From Heyndrickxia acidiproducens DSM 23148 (GTDB lineage Bacteria > Bacillota > Bacilli > Bacillales > Bacillaceae_C), in contig NZ_KB893984.1 in the NCBI RefSeq assembly GCF_000374345.1, forward strand, positions 1 through 46,498: a stretch of 46,498 nucleotides of DNA. Direction: 5' to 3'. The translations under genes and the position numbers were made by a program. Below are positions 9,199 through 17,059 of the stretch, one piece after another (positions within the stretch are counted from its first letter, which is position 1; each line of letters opens with the position of its first letter). The notes below the pieces were generated by a model. It did not search any database. It was not told the origin of the DNA and saw nothing but the letters and a program-made list of their open reading frames with translations.

Positions 9199-10044
9199 TT
9201 ATTTTGTAATGATAATGTCTTCTGCTGTGATATCACTGCTGAAATACGGTTTCAAATTTTGATTGTAGTCTGTTTTGAAAAAGCCATTATTGTTTAATTT
9301 TTTGATTTCCTTGTTTGTCCAGTTCAGAAGCGATTTGTTTCCTTTCTTAACGGCAGGTGCAATATATTGGTTCGGCCCGAGCGTTTTAATTCCAACGGTG
9401 TATTTCGGGTGATTTTTAACCCAGGCATACAGGTAGGAATTATCATCAGCCAGTGCTGCTGCCCGCCCATTCTTCAGTGCATTGAATTGTTCTGTCTTCG
9501 AATCATATTTTTGCAAGTTCACATCTTTTTGCTTGCTCGTGAAATAATTCTCTGCCGTGGTGCCTTTGTTTACAATTAAAGACTTTCCTTTTAATTGGCT
9601 GACGCTGGTGATCGGGTGGTTTTTCGGCGAAATCACCCCAATGGAAACTTTCATATAGGGTTCAGCGAAGTCCACGACTTGTTTGCGTTCCGGCGTTACA
9701 GTGAAGTTGGCCAATACGAGATCAACCTTGTTCGATTTCAATGCATCAACGCGGCTGTTTGCATTTACTTGAACGAATTTGACCTTGACGTTTAAATCTT
9801 TGCCGATTTGTTTGGCAAGCGCAACATCATAACCGGCACGCTTACCGTTTTTATCCACCCATCCGTATGGCGGCAAATCTCCGAAAACAGCAATCTTAAT
9901 CGTGCCGTTTTTCTTAATCGCGGAAACGCTGGACGGGTTGCTGCTCGAGCTGGTAGAAGATGACTTGCCGCAGCCCGCTAGCGCCACTCCCAATATAAGC
10001 ACAAAAGCTGTTAATAAACCGGATGCCAAACGAAATTTTTTCAT
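9199..10044 (-). CDS. Polar amino-acid ABC transporter, substrate-binding lipoprotein
   Basis: A 281-residue family 3 solute-binding protein anchored outside the membrane. It has a lipoprotein signal peptide with lipobox LAGC (lipidated Cys25), then a Ser-rich linker and the binding fold (GTIKIAVFGDLPPYG, GYDVALAKQIG, LVLANFTVTPERK, VDFAEPYM). The start is ATG 10044, with GGAGG 8 bases before it. It is the last gene of a four-gene leftward operon. The family covers glutamine, glutamate/aspartate and cystine carriers; the exact substrate cannot be read from the sequence. Confidence 0.88.
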   Translation of the reverse strand: MKKFRLASGLLTAFVLILGVALAGCGKSSSTSSSSNPSSVSAIKKNGTIKIAVFGDLPPYGWVDKNGKRAGYDVALAKQIGKDLNVKVKFVQVNANSRVDALKSNKVDLVLANFTVTPERKQVVDFAEPYMKVSIGVISPKNHPITSVSQLKGKSLIVNKGTTAENYFTSKQKDVNLQKYDSKTEQFNALKNGRAAALADDNSYLYAWVKNHPKYTVGIKTLGPNQYIAPAVKKGNKSLLNWTNKEIKKLNNNGFFKTDYNQNLKPYFSSDITAEDIIITK

Positions 10045-10085
10045 GATCTTTTCCTCCAAGATGTATCAATTTTAAATGTTGTTGG

Positions 10086-10820
10086 TTAGAATTCCATGCT
10101 TTCCAGAAACTTTTGAGCACGGATTGTCTGCGGTTTCGTGAAAAATTGGTTGCCCGCTGTTTGTTCGAGAATGTTTCCATCTTCAAGAAACAGAATTTTG
10201 TCAGCAATTTGGCGGGCAAAGTTCATTTCGTGCGTGACAACGATCATCGTCATATTATTTTTGGCCAGGCGCAGGATAATTTCGAGAACGCCGCGGACCA
10301 TTTCCGGGTCAAGCGATGCGGTGACCTCATCAAAGAGCATCAGTTTCGGATTGAGTTCAAGCGCCCGGACGATCGCCACCCGCTGTTTCTGGCCCCCGGA
10401 TAATTCACGCGGGTAGGCCGCTGCATATTGCTCCATTCCGACTTCCTTCAGTAAGCTTAATGCCTGTTTGGCGGCTTCGTCTTCTTTGCGCTTTTGAACC
10501 TTGACCGGCCCGAGCAGGATATTTTCCATTACCGTCAGATTCGGGAATAAATCATAACTTTGAAAAACCATTCCGATTTCCTGCCTCAGCCTGCGCCAGA
10601 CTTTTTGCGACGGCTGTACAGGCTTACCGTTGAAAACAATGGAACCGGATTGAAATTCTTCAAGGCCGTTTAAACAGCGTATCAATGTACTTTTTCCTGA
10701 TCCGGAAGGCCCAAGAAGGACAACGACGCTTCCTTCTGCAACATCGAAACAGATGTCATGAAGCACCTGTTTATCGCCATATGATTTCTCTAAGTGTTCT
10801 ACTTTTAAAAGTTCAGCCAT
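10086..10820 (-). CDS. Polar amino-acid ABC transporter, ATPase subunit
   Basis: A 244-residue GlnQ-type ATPase powering the transporter from the cytoplasm. Walker A GPSGSGKST is at 37-45, the Q-loop FQSYDLFP near 86-93, signature LSGGQKQR at 140-147 and Walker B LMLFDE at 160-165. The D-loop region reads DEVTASLDP, usual for this subfamily. The first codons overlap the end of the upstream permease gene by 8 bases, so the two are translationally coupled. Confidence 0.93.
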   Translation of the reverse strand: MAELLKVEHLEKSYGDKQVLHDICFDVAEGSVVVLLGPSGSGKSTLIRCLNGLEEFQSGSIVFNGKPVQPSQKVWRRLRQEIGMVFQSYDLFPNLTVMENILLGPVKVQKRKEDEAAKQALSLLKEVGMEQYAAAYPRELSGGQKQRVAIVRALELNPKLMLFDEVTASLDPEMVRGVLEIILRLAKNNMTMIVVTHEMNFARQIADKILFLEDGNILEQTAGNQFFTKPQTIRAQKFLESMEF

Positions 10821-11502
10821 TTGCTTCTTCCTTGCCCCTCCTATCTAATCGCCTTGCCCACCAGGATAGCGGATAGCATAAAATAAAATATAAGATGAAG
10901 ATAAAACCATACACCCAGAAAGCGCCGTCCTGATAACGGTGGCTGTTTGCTTCAATAATTTGCTGCCCGACATTGATGACATCCACAACGCTGATCAGCA
11001 ACAGGAGCGAGGTTGTTTTAATGATCCGGGTCATCAGGTTGATGGTAGCCGGAATCATTAAATGAATTGATTGCGGCAGCATCACATACCGATAGAGCTG
11101 AAAACCATTTAAGCCAATCGCTTTTCCTGCATCAATCTGGTGGTTCGGAACTGAAATCAGCGCACCGCGAACGATATCGCTCATTTCTGCGGCCATCCAC
11201 AAACTGAATACGAGAATTCCAACCGTATCTGCCTTGAGATTGAGATGAAAGCTTTGCGGCAAAATATAATAAAACAAAAACAGCAGCACGATGGTCGGCA
11301 CAATCCGAAAAAATTCCAAATACAGGCGCAAAATGGCACGCAGCGGCGGAATACGCAATGTTCTGAGCACACCTAAGAGAATACCGAGCGCACCGCCAAT
11401 GAGAATCGACAACAGGGCGATTTTAGCTGAGACATATAATCCGCCTAATAATCGTTGAAAGTTGATCCCATCAAAAAGAATATTAATTCCCAAATGTCCC
11501 AT
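10813..11502 (-). CDS. Polar amino-acid ABC transporter, permease subunit (second)
   Basis: A 229-residue HisM/GlnP-type permease with about five membrane helices. The coupling-helix motif that docks with the ATPase is recognisable as GALISVPNHQIDAGKAIGLN. AGAAGG precedes ATG 11502. It overlaps the upstream permease gene by 20 bases and the ATPase gene by 8, showing a tight operon. With its partner it should form a heterodimeric pore. Confidence 0.88.
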   Translation of the reverse strand: MGHLGINILFDGINFQRLLGGLYVSAKIALLSILIGGALGILLGVLRTLRIPPLRAILRLYLEFFRIVPTIVLLFLFYYILPQSFHLNLKADTVGILVFSLWMAAEMSDIVRGALISVPNHQIDAGKAIGLNGFQLYRYVMLPQSIHLMIPATINLMTRIIKTTSLLLLISVVDVINVGQQIIEANSHRYQDGAFWVYGFIFILYFILCYPLSWWARRLDRRGKEEANG

Positions 11503-12142
11503 ATCGCACCTTCTTTTCTAACCATGTCAGTAAGATCGACAGTGGAATTAATATGATCGCGTAAGCCAGGACCAGTACAAACAAGTACTCATTTGTGTGG
11601 TAATACATTCCAATTAAGTCGAGCGCCGTATTGGTCAATTCCGGGATTGCCAGGACGGTAAAAATCGATGTTTCCTTGATTAGAAAAATGATGTTAGCAG
11701 CAAAAGCAGGGACGCTGAGCATCAAACCCTGGGGCAAAACGACATAGCGCGCCAATTGGTAACGGCTCAGCCCAATCGCAAGCCCGGATTCGACTTGTGA
11801 TTTTGATACACCTTGCAGCCCGCCGGTAAACCCTTCAGCCATGTAACTGCCGCCCAGAAAAATAATGCCGATGATCCCGCAAAGCTGGGCCGGAATTTTG
11901 ATGCCGATCTGTGGCAGCCCGTAAAAAATAAAAAATAACTGGATTAATAATGGCGTATTTCGCGATAGTTCAACATAAGCCGCAACGAGCTGCCGCAATA
12001 CCGGGGCTTTAAAATACTGAATGAAACTGCATATTAAACCGATAAGCGCTGCGCCGAGGATTCCTAAAAAAGACAATTTCAAAGTCAGCCAGAATCCCTT
12101 CTCAAACAGGGGCAGGCTTTGCTGTATAACGGTCCAGTCCAT
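11483..12142 (-). CDS. Polar amino-acid ABC transporter, permease subunit (first)
   Basis: A 219-residue membrane permease, homologous to the next gene. RNTPLLIQLFF is the classic HisQ/GlnP sequence and GGLQGVSKSQVESGLAIGLS is the ATPase-docking loop. ATG 12142 was chosen because GAGGAG lies about 7 bases upstream; a GTG at 12151 overlaps that site. It opens the ABC operon. The 98-bp element at 12206-12303 lies 63 bases upstream, so it may carry or disturb the promoter region. Confidence 0.88.
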   Translation of the reverse strand: MDWTVIQQSLPLFEKGFWLTLKLSFLGILGAALIGLICSFIQYFKAPVLRQLVAAYVELSRNTPLLIQLFFIFYGLPQIGIKIPAQLCGIIGIIFLGGSYMAEGFTGGLQGVSKSQVESGLAIGLSRYQLARYVVLPQGLMLSVPAFAANIIFLIKETSIFTVLAIPELTNTALDLIGMYYHTNEYLFVLVLAYAIILIPLSILLTWLEKKVRYGTFGN

Positions 12143-12205
12143 CGCATGCACTCCTCAAAGATGATTTTGCCCATTAGATGAGCGACAATGATTTTTGGCG
12201 ATAAA

Positions 12206-12303
12206 TAAAATGAACTTCGTTTTTACATTAAGACGCAGCATCAATTTGCATGACTGCTGCTTTTTACAGTTGGCAGCAGAGTAGCAGTGTTTCGTTCATT
12301 TTA
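12206..12303 (-). repeat. 98-bp element with inverted ends, copy 1
   Basis: The ends are perfect inverted repeats (TAAAATGAAC / GTTCATTTTA; 11 bp if one flanking base is added). An inner CTGCTGC...GCAGCAG hairpin is present. Read on the minus strand it aligns over its full 98 bases with 23521-23618, about three quarters identical by eye, including the shared core CTGTAAAAAGCAG. It has no coding capacity. It resembles a MITE or a structured RNA element. Confidence 0.7.
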
Positions 12304-12341
12304 TATAGATAAAGATAGATAGATTTGGGATTACCAGATCA

Positions 12342-12686
12342 TCATTTGACTTGCTCGTGTATGTAACATGAGAAATCAAACCGTTTTGATCGCTTTAAAA
12401 ATAAAGACAATTTGATTCGGCGCCGGTGTTCCTCGTCCAAAATATTGTACAAAGGCCCGGTTGGATCGATTATGTAAAAAATGAAGTACTCTCCGTAATT
12501 GTTTTGATTCTTTTCCCCCTTTAAATATTTCCCATCTGCCAGCAGGCAACAAAAAAGCCGTTTCTCATATAAGAAAACGACGTCTTTACGCTTTTGGAGC
12601 GCTTTGTTGTTTTCCTATCTTTTCAGATGCAGATCTGCTGGAATTAACACCATACATTCTGTAAAATGCTGGTTGTCGGGTTTCAT
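12342..12686 (-). pseudogene. Small gene of unknown function interrupted by a UAG codon
   Basis: ATG 12686 follows GGAGGG by about 9 bases and opens a frame of 23 codons ending in LIPADLHLKR, then TAG at 12615-12617. The same frame stays open for another 90 codons to TGA 12342-12344 (segments DVVFLYEKRLF, YFIFYIIDPTG, DEEHRRRIKLSLF). The well-placed ribosome site and the protein-like downstream part suggest one 114-codon gene with a nonsense mutation. I do not recognise the family. An overlapping 62-codon frame (12586-12774) lacks a ribosome site. Confidence 0.5.
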
Positions 12687-12854
12687 TGGGCCAGTCCCTC
12701 CGCCGCTCTTGATAAGAAATATTCATTATTTTTAGCAACATCTTTATTTTACTGGACATGATTTCAAAAATCAAGAATATTCCTATCGACTTTCTTGGTT
12801 TTTGCCATTTTTTGTAAGAGAAAAGGGCAAATTAGTGAACAAACTACCCGCGGA

Positions 12855-13800
12855 TTTTTATGAGCGACCATACCAATGTGATTTACAACTACATGGTCGT
12901 TCATCTCTCTAATGAACGACCACGCCGGCTGAAAATCTAATCATACGGTCGATCATCCCACTTATGAAAGCCCGCGCCGGCTGAAAATTTAATCACACGG
13001 TCGATCATCCCACTTATGAAAGCCCGCGCCGGTTGAAAATCCAGTCACACGGTCGATCATTTTCCTTATGAACGACCATGCCGGCTGAAAATCTAATCAC
13101 ACGGTTGATCATCCCACTTATGAAGTCCCATGCCCGCCGAAAATCCAATCACACGGTCGTTCATTCCACTTATGAAAGCCCGCGCCGGTTGAAAATCCAA
13201 TCATGCGGTCGATCATCCCGCTTATGAAGTCCCATGCCCACCGAAAATCTAATCACACGGTCGATCATTTCCCTTATGAACGACCACGCCGGTTGAAAAT
13301 CCAGTCACACGGTCGGTCATTTCCCTTATGAACGACCACGCCGGCTGAAAATCCAGTCACACGGTCGGTCATTTTCCTTATGAACGACCACGCCGGCTGA
13401 AAATCTAATCATACGGTCGATCATCCCACTTATGAAAGCCCGCGCCGGCTGAAAATTTAATCACACGGTCGATCATCCCACTTATGAAAGCCCGCGCCGG
13501 TTGAAAATCCAGTCACACAGTCGTTCATAGCGCCAATGAAGGACAGTTCAAGCGGGAAAATGGGGTCAGATGGTGTTCATAAGCAGAATGAAGCCTAAAA
13601 ACAAGTAAAAAAAAGCCCGAAATGTCTTTCATAATGGAGATGAAGGACATTTCAGGCGGAAAAGATTGGTCAGATGGCTTTCATTGGCAGGATGAAGCTC
13701 AAAACAAGTAAAAAGAAAGCTCAAAATGACTTTCATAACGTTGATGAAGCCCATCCCGGCGGTTAATTTCACGCGAAATGGGCTTCATCCATGAGAAGGG
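12855..13800. repeat. Tandem array 1: 52-bp units with a 17-bp palindromic core
   Basis: Eighteen cores of the form (T/A)TCAT-N7-ATGAA start at 12900 and then at exactly 52-base steps to 13784. A half-core (ATGAG) at 12860 marks a decayed first unit. The first twelve or so units share a spacer like CGCCGGCTGAAAATC-ARTCACACGGTCG. From 13524 on the spacer diverges strongly but the 52-base phase does not slip; the last core is shortened on the right. Some cores are full 27-base palindromes (12895-12921). A 52-base unit cannot encode a repeated peptide. Confidence 0.92.
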
Positions 13801-13892
13801 TGCCGTTATAGAAACGTACATTCACTTGTTTGTGTGGGCTTGAAATTAGTCTATTCAGTCCAAATGCCGTTATAGAAACGTATTCACCTGTT
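13801..13892. repeat. Pair of direct repeats next to array 1
   Basis: TGCCGTTATAGAAACGTA occurs at 13801 and 13865, each followed by a TTCAC-TGTT-like tail. They are 64 bases apart and lie between the 52-bp array and the 3' end of the synthetase gene. Origin and role unknown. Confidence 0.6.
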
Positions 13893-13983
13893 AGGGCAGA
13901 CACACAGAAGACTGTGGCCATAACTCAGCCAGAACCCCTGCTTTTTGCAATGAAAGCTCTGATCTTATTAGAAAAGACTCTTT

Positions 13984-15183
13984 TTATTGTGCAGAACGAA
14001 ACCGTTCGACTACCTCTGTCAGTGCCATCACGCCAACGTCGCCTTCCTGGTGCTTCCTTAGTGAAACGGTGCGGTTTTCCATTTCCTTTTTGCCGACGAC
14101 GAGCATGTACGGGACTTTTTGCTGTTCGGCTTCGCGGATTTTCAGCCCGATTTTTTCTGCGCGGCCATCCACTTCGACTCTGTAATCACGGGCTTCCAGT
14201 TCTGCCTTGACTTCATTCGCGTAATCAAGCTGCGCGTCTGAAATCGGCAGGATCACGGCCTGAACCGGGGCCAGCCAAAATGGGAAGTTTCCGGCAAAAT
14301 GTTCGATTAAAATCGCCATGAAGCGTTCAACAGATCCATAGATGGCTCTGTGGATCATGACAGGCTGGTGGGCATTGTTGTCTTCGCCGATATAGGAGCA
14401 GCCAAATTTTTCCGGCATTTGGAAATCGAGCTGGACTGTTCCGCATTGCCAGCTGCGGCCCAGTGAATCTAAAATATGAAAGTCAATTTTCGGGCCGTAA
14501 AATGCGCCGTCGCCTTCGTTGATTTGAAAGTCAAGGCCTTGTTTTTTCAAGACGGCTTCCAATGCGTTTTCCGCCTGGTTCCAATCTTCTACTGCGCCCA
14601 TGAATTCATCAGGGCGGGTAGATAGTTCGACCCGGTAGTCAAAACCGAAGTGGGCATATACCTCGTGAATCAAAGCCAGGACTTTTTCAATTTCTGCCTC
14701 GATCTGATCGGGGCGGACGAAGATATGGGCATCATCCTGTGTGAACGCGCGCACCCGCAGCAGGCCGTTTAAAGAGCCGGACAGTTCGTGGCGGTGGACG
14801 AGGCCGAGTTCGGCGTAACGTACCGGAAGTTCACGATAGCTCCTGCGCTTGCTGTTAAAAATTAAAATCGCCCCCGGGCAGTTCATCGGTTTGATCGCAT
14901 AATTTTGGTCATCAACATGGGAAAAGTACATATTTTCATGGTAATGGTCCCAGTGCCCGGATTGTTCCCAAAGTGATTGTTTCATCATAATCGGTGTTTT
15001 AATTTCCTGGTAACCCGCTTTTTGATGAACCTTTTTCCAATAACCTTCCAATTCATTTCTCAAAGCCATCCCTTTTGGCAGAAAGAAAGGCATGCCTGCC
15101 GCTTCTTCCATTGAGATAAAGAGCCCGAGGTCCTGCCCCAGTTTACGGTGATTTCTGCTTTCGACTTCTGCTTGATTTGCCAT
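13984..15183 (-). CDS. Threonyl-tRNA synthetase lacking TGS and editing domains
   Basis: A 399-residue class II synthetase that charges tRNA-Thr. It starts directly at the catalytic core; full-length bacterial ThrRS is about 640 residues, with TGS and editing domains first. Zinc ligands are kept: Cys102 (MNCPG), His153 (DAHIF) and a His in VMIHRAIYG near 279, with E. coli-like spacing. Motif 2 and motif 3 are present, then a complete anticodon-binding domain. ATG 15183 is 7 bases after GGAGGG; the open frame before it runs through the T-box terminator and is not coding. Without the editing domain, mischarged Ser-tRNA-Thr would have to be cleared by another protein. Probably a second, starvation-induced ThrRS. 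Confidence 0.9.
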   Translation of the reverse strand: MANQAEVESRNHRKLGQDLGLFISMEEAAGMPFFLPKGMALRNELEGYWKKVHQKAGYQEIKTPIMMKQSLWEQSGHWDHYHENMYFSHVDDQNYAIKPMNCPGAILIFNSKRRSYRELPVRYAELGLVHRHELSGSLNGLLRVRAFTQDDAHIFVRPDQIEAEIEKVLALIHEVYAHFGFDYRVELSTRPDEFMGAVEDWNQAENALEAVLKKQGLDFQINEGDGAFYGPKIDFHILDSLGRSWQCGTVQLDFQMPEKFGCSYIGEDNNAHQPVMIHRAIYGSVERFMAILIEHFAGNFPFWLAPVQAVILPISDAQLDYANEVKAELEARDYRVEVDGRAEKIGLKIREAEQQKVPYMLVVGKKEMENRTVSLRKHQEGDVGVMALTEVVERFRSAQ

Positions 15184-15196
15184 CATAACGCCCTCC

Positions 15197-15465
15197 AATA
15201 TTTTGATCAAATAAAAAACCGCACTTCCCCAATGATAGGGGCGAGTACGGTCGCGGTTCCACCCTAGTTCCATCGCACAAACTTCCACATGCAATGCTCA
15301 AGGATTGATAACGGATTTTCCGGCCGGGGCTACTTTCACAAAAAGCGGTTCGCCACGGCAGCTCAAAGGGGGTAGACCATGCCTTTTTCTTCAGGGTTTC
15401 CAGCCAAGGCCCTGTTCTCTGGAAAGAAAGGGAAACATGATCCATATCCTTTTCTATGCTTTTTT
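15197..15465 (-). ncRNA. Thr-specific T-box leader, gene-proximal copy
   Basis: On the minus strand a stem I region is followed by the T-box AGGGTGGAACCGCG (15252-15265) and a terminator hairpin ending in six U (about 15212-15250). The specifier triplet, six bases before the conserved GAG, is ACC (15371-15373), a Thr codon. Uncharged tRNA-Thr should pair with it and with the TGGA bulge and allow read-through into the synthetase gene. Confidence 0.88.
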
Positions 15466-15729
15466 CTGATAAAATAAAAAATCGCACCCATCCCTTAAAA
15501 AAGGGGCGAGTGCGGTCGCGGTTCCACCCTAGTTCCATGGCGCATAAAATTCGTACAGCCATGCTCTGGAAAGATAACGGTTTGACCCGATTATGGTTAC
15601 TGTTCATTTCCCCACAATTGCTCCAAGGCGGTAAATCAATCCTGTTTCTTCAGGGTTTCCAGCCAAGACCCTGTTTTCTGGTAAGAAAGGGAGGAAGGAT
15701 TCATGTCCTTATCATTGCGTCTTTTATTG
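15466..15729 (-). ncRNA. Thr-specific T-box leader, distal copy
   Basis: A second complete T-box module upstream of the first: T-box AGGGTGGAACCGCG at 15517-15530, terminator 15474-15515 with a U run, specifier ACC at 15630-15632 in the same position relative to GAG. The two modules share long identical stretches (for example GGAAACCCTGAAGAAA), so they arose by duplication. In series they should tighten the response to Thr shortage, as in B. subtilis thrZ, which has three. Confidence 0.88.
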
Positions 15730-15735
15730 GTACTA

Positions 15736-15764
15736 ATTGTAGTACCGGCTTGCAGGAATGTCAA
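15736..15764 (-). promoter_or_regulatory. Promoter of the Thr T-box / synthetase unit
   Basis: TTGACA (15759-15764), 17 bases, TACAAT (15736-15741) on the minus strand; near-consensus sigma-A. Transcription would begin near 15729, at the start of the distal T-box. Confidence 0.75.
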
Positions 15765-15839
15765 GGGATGCAAGCAAAAAAATTAAATGACCTGCTAAAG
15801 CAGCCCGGCTCTAAATACACCGCGATTACGTTTGTAAAA

Positions 15840-16700
15840 TTACTTGTTATAGATAATTTTCGCGGCCTTCTGAATGGTAATTTTCCATTTCGCCCCTGTT
15901 TCAATGTGATACGCTTTCGCAAAGGAGCCCTGGTTGATGGCAACGCCGATTTTGTACAGGGAATTGATGTATAAAAGCGGTTCTCCGATATGGCTGTCTG
16001 CAAAAGAGTGGCCGAATGTCATAATGTTTTTGTAATGCTGCCGCGACTCAGTTGAAATCGTGACTTCGAAGGAATCGCCGAAGTTTGCCCCCAGCTGTTT
16101 AAACAGGGATGAATCAATATTGGTCCACAGATTCCCGAACCGTACGTCCAATGTATCGATATTTCCCTCGATCACGCCATTTTGAAGGACCGGATCCTTT
16201 TTCGGGAGTTCAATGATGCTGTCCGCCGGGATTTCACGGCCGACTTCTTCAAACGTAATGACATTTGCTGCTAATCTTGCACCGGTATAGGCATATACAT
16301 CCCTGCCGTGGAAAGTATACGATTCCTCTGAATTCGGGAGCCGGTTGATGGTTTCATCAATTTCCCTTGCTGCTGTGATGCCGATGCTTTTTTTGATATG
16401 GGTGAGGGTGCCGTTGTCCGGTGTGATAATATAGTGGTCTTTCGCTGTTTTGGCGGCGATGCTTCTTCTGCCGGAGCCGACGCCGGGATCAACCACGCTC
16501 ACAAAAACGGTTCCCGCAGGCCAATAGGAAACGGTCTGATACAGCCGGTAAGACGCCTCCCAAATATTGTAAGGCGGAATTTCGTGGGTTAGATCGAAAA
16601 TGCGCAAAGACGGTTCAACGGAAATGGCGACCCCGTTCATCGCGCAGACCGCTCCGTCACAAAGCCCAAAATCTGTCTGCAATACCAATGGATTTGTCAT
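15840..16700 (-). CDS. SAM hydroxide adenosyltransferase (DUF62 family)
   Basis: A 286-residue protein of the family that includes chlorinase and fluorinase but whose common members hydrolyse S-adenosylmethionine to adenosine and methionine. The catalytic set Asp71, Arg78 (in DPGVGSGRR) and His131 (in FHGRDVYA) is spaced almost exactly as in the archaeal hydrolase; the N-terminal LQTDFG motif is present. ATG 16700 follows AGGAGGA by 6 bases; ATG 16706 touches that site. The gene stands alone behind its own T-box with an AUG specifier, tying SAM breakdown to methionine shortage. Confidence 0.85.
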   Translation of the reverse strand: MTNPLVLQTDFGLCDGAVCAMNGVAISVEPSLRIFDLTHEIPPYNIWEASYRLYQTVSYWPAGTVFVSVVDPGVGSGRRSIAAKTAKDHYIITPDNGTLTHIKKSIGITAAREIDETINRLPNSEESYTFHGRDVYAYTGARLAANVITFEEVGREIPADSIIELPKKDPVLQNGVIEGNIDTLDVRFGNLWTNIDSSLFKQLGANFGDSFEVTISTESRQHYKNIMTFGHSFADSHIGEPLLYINSLYKIGVAINQGSFAKAYHIETGAKWKITIQKAAKIIYNK

Positions 16701-16713
16701 GTTCATTCCTCCT

Positions 16714-17053
16714 GATCGTTGTGTGAAATGGTGAGGGCAAATAAAAAACCACGCTCTTATTTGACATAAATAAGGGCGTGGTTGATCGCACGCGGTACCA
16801 CCTTTGTTTGCTGTTTACTCACATAAACAGCCTCTGCAAGTACAGGAGCTCTTAAATCAATGTTCCTTATACTTCGGCATGGTTAACGGATGCCTGATCC
16901 CGCCGGAACTTACTTGCCCTGAAAGACTTTCAGCACGGAACTCTGAGGCCATTGTTCGGATTCGTCCTTTTGCTTCTTTTCAGCTGCAGAAGCTCTCTGT
17001 GAAAATTCGTGAACCTTACTTTCCCTCTTCATCGTTTTTCCGTTTCGTAACTT
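16714..17053 (-). ncRNA. T-box leader with AUG (Met) specifier before the SAM hydrolase gene
   Basis: T-box AAAGGTGGTACCGCG at 16791-16805 is followed by a 16-bp terminator stem (16747-16762 with 16768-16783) ending in six U. With the same register as the two Thr T-boxes (triplet, six bases, GAG), the specifier is ATG at 16950-16952. The bulge TGGT calls for a tRNA with A73; tRNA-Met has A73, while tRNA-Trp (for the shifted reading TGG) has G73. So Met is the best reading. Confidence 0.8.
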
Positions 17054-17059
17054 GCATTC

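Noticed and set aside
12555..12580. Terminator-like hairpin with U run on the minus strand
   Set aside because: It lies inside the longer interrupted reading frame and may be coding sequence; not strong enough to call.
12586..12774. 62-codon minus-strand reading frame
   Set aside because: No ribosome site. It overlaps the frame at 12342-12686, which has GGAGGG and a more protein-like continuation.
12855..13800. CRISPR array
   Set aside because: The interval between cores is itself repeated, not unique; the core is only 17 bp within a 52-bp unit, and no cas genes are nearby.
15184..15294. N-terminal extension of the threonyl-tRNA synthetase
   Set aside because: These codons translate the T-box antiterminator and the ribosome site; they are not similar to a TGS domain.
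15143..15607. 154-codon minus-strand reading frame
   Set aside because: It spans the two T-box modules and is open by chance; the repeated peptide in it mirrors the duplicated leader.
16949..16951. TGG (Trp) as the specifier of the third T-box
   Set aside because: It is one base out of register with the two Thr leaders, and the TGGT bulge does not suit tRNA-Trp, which has G73.
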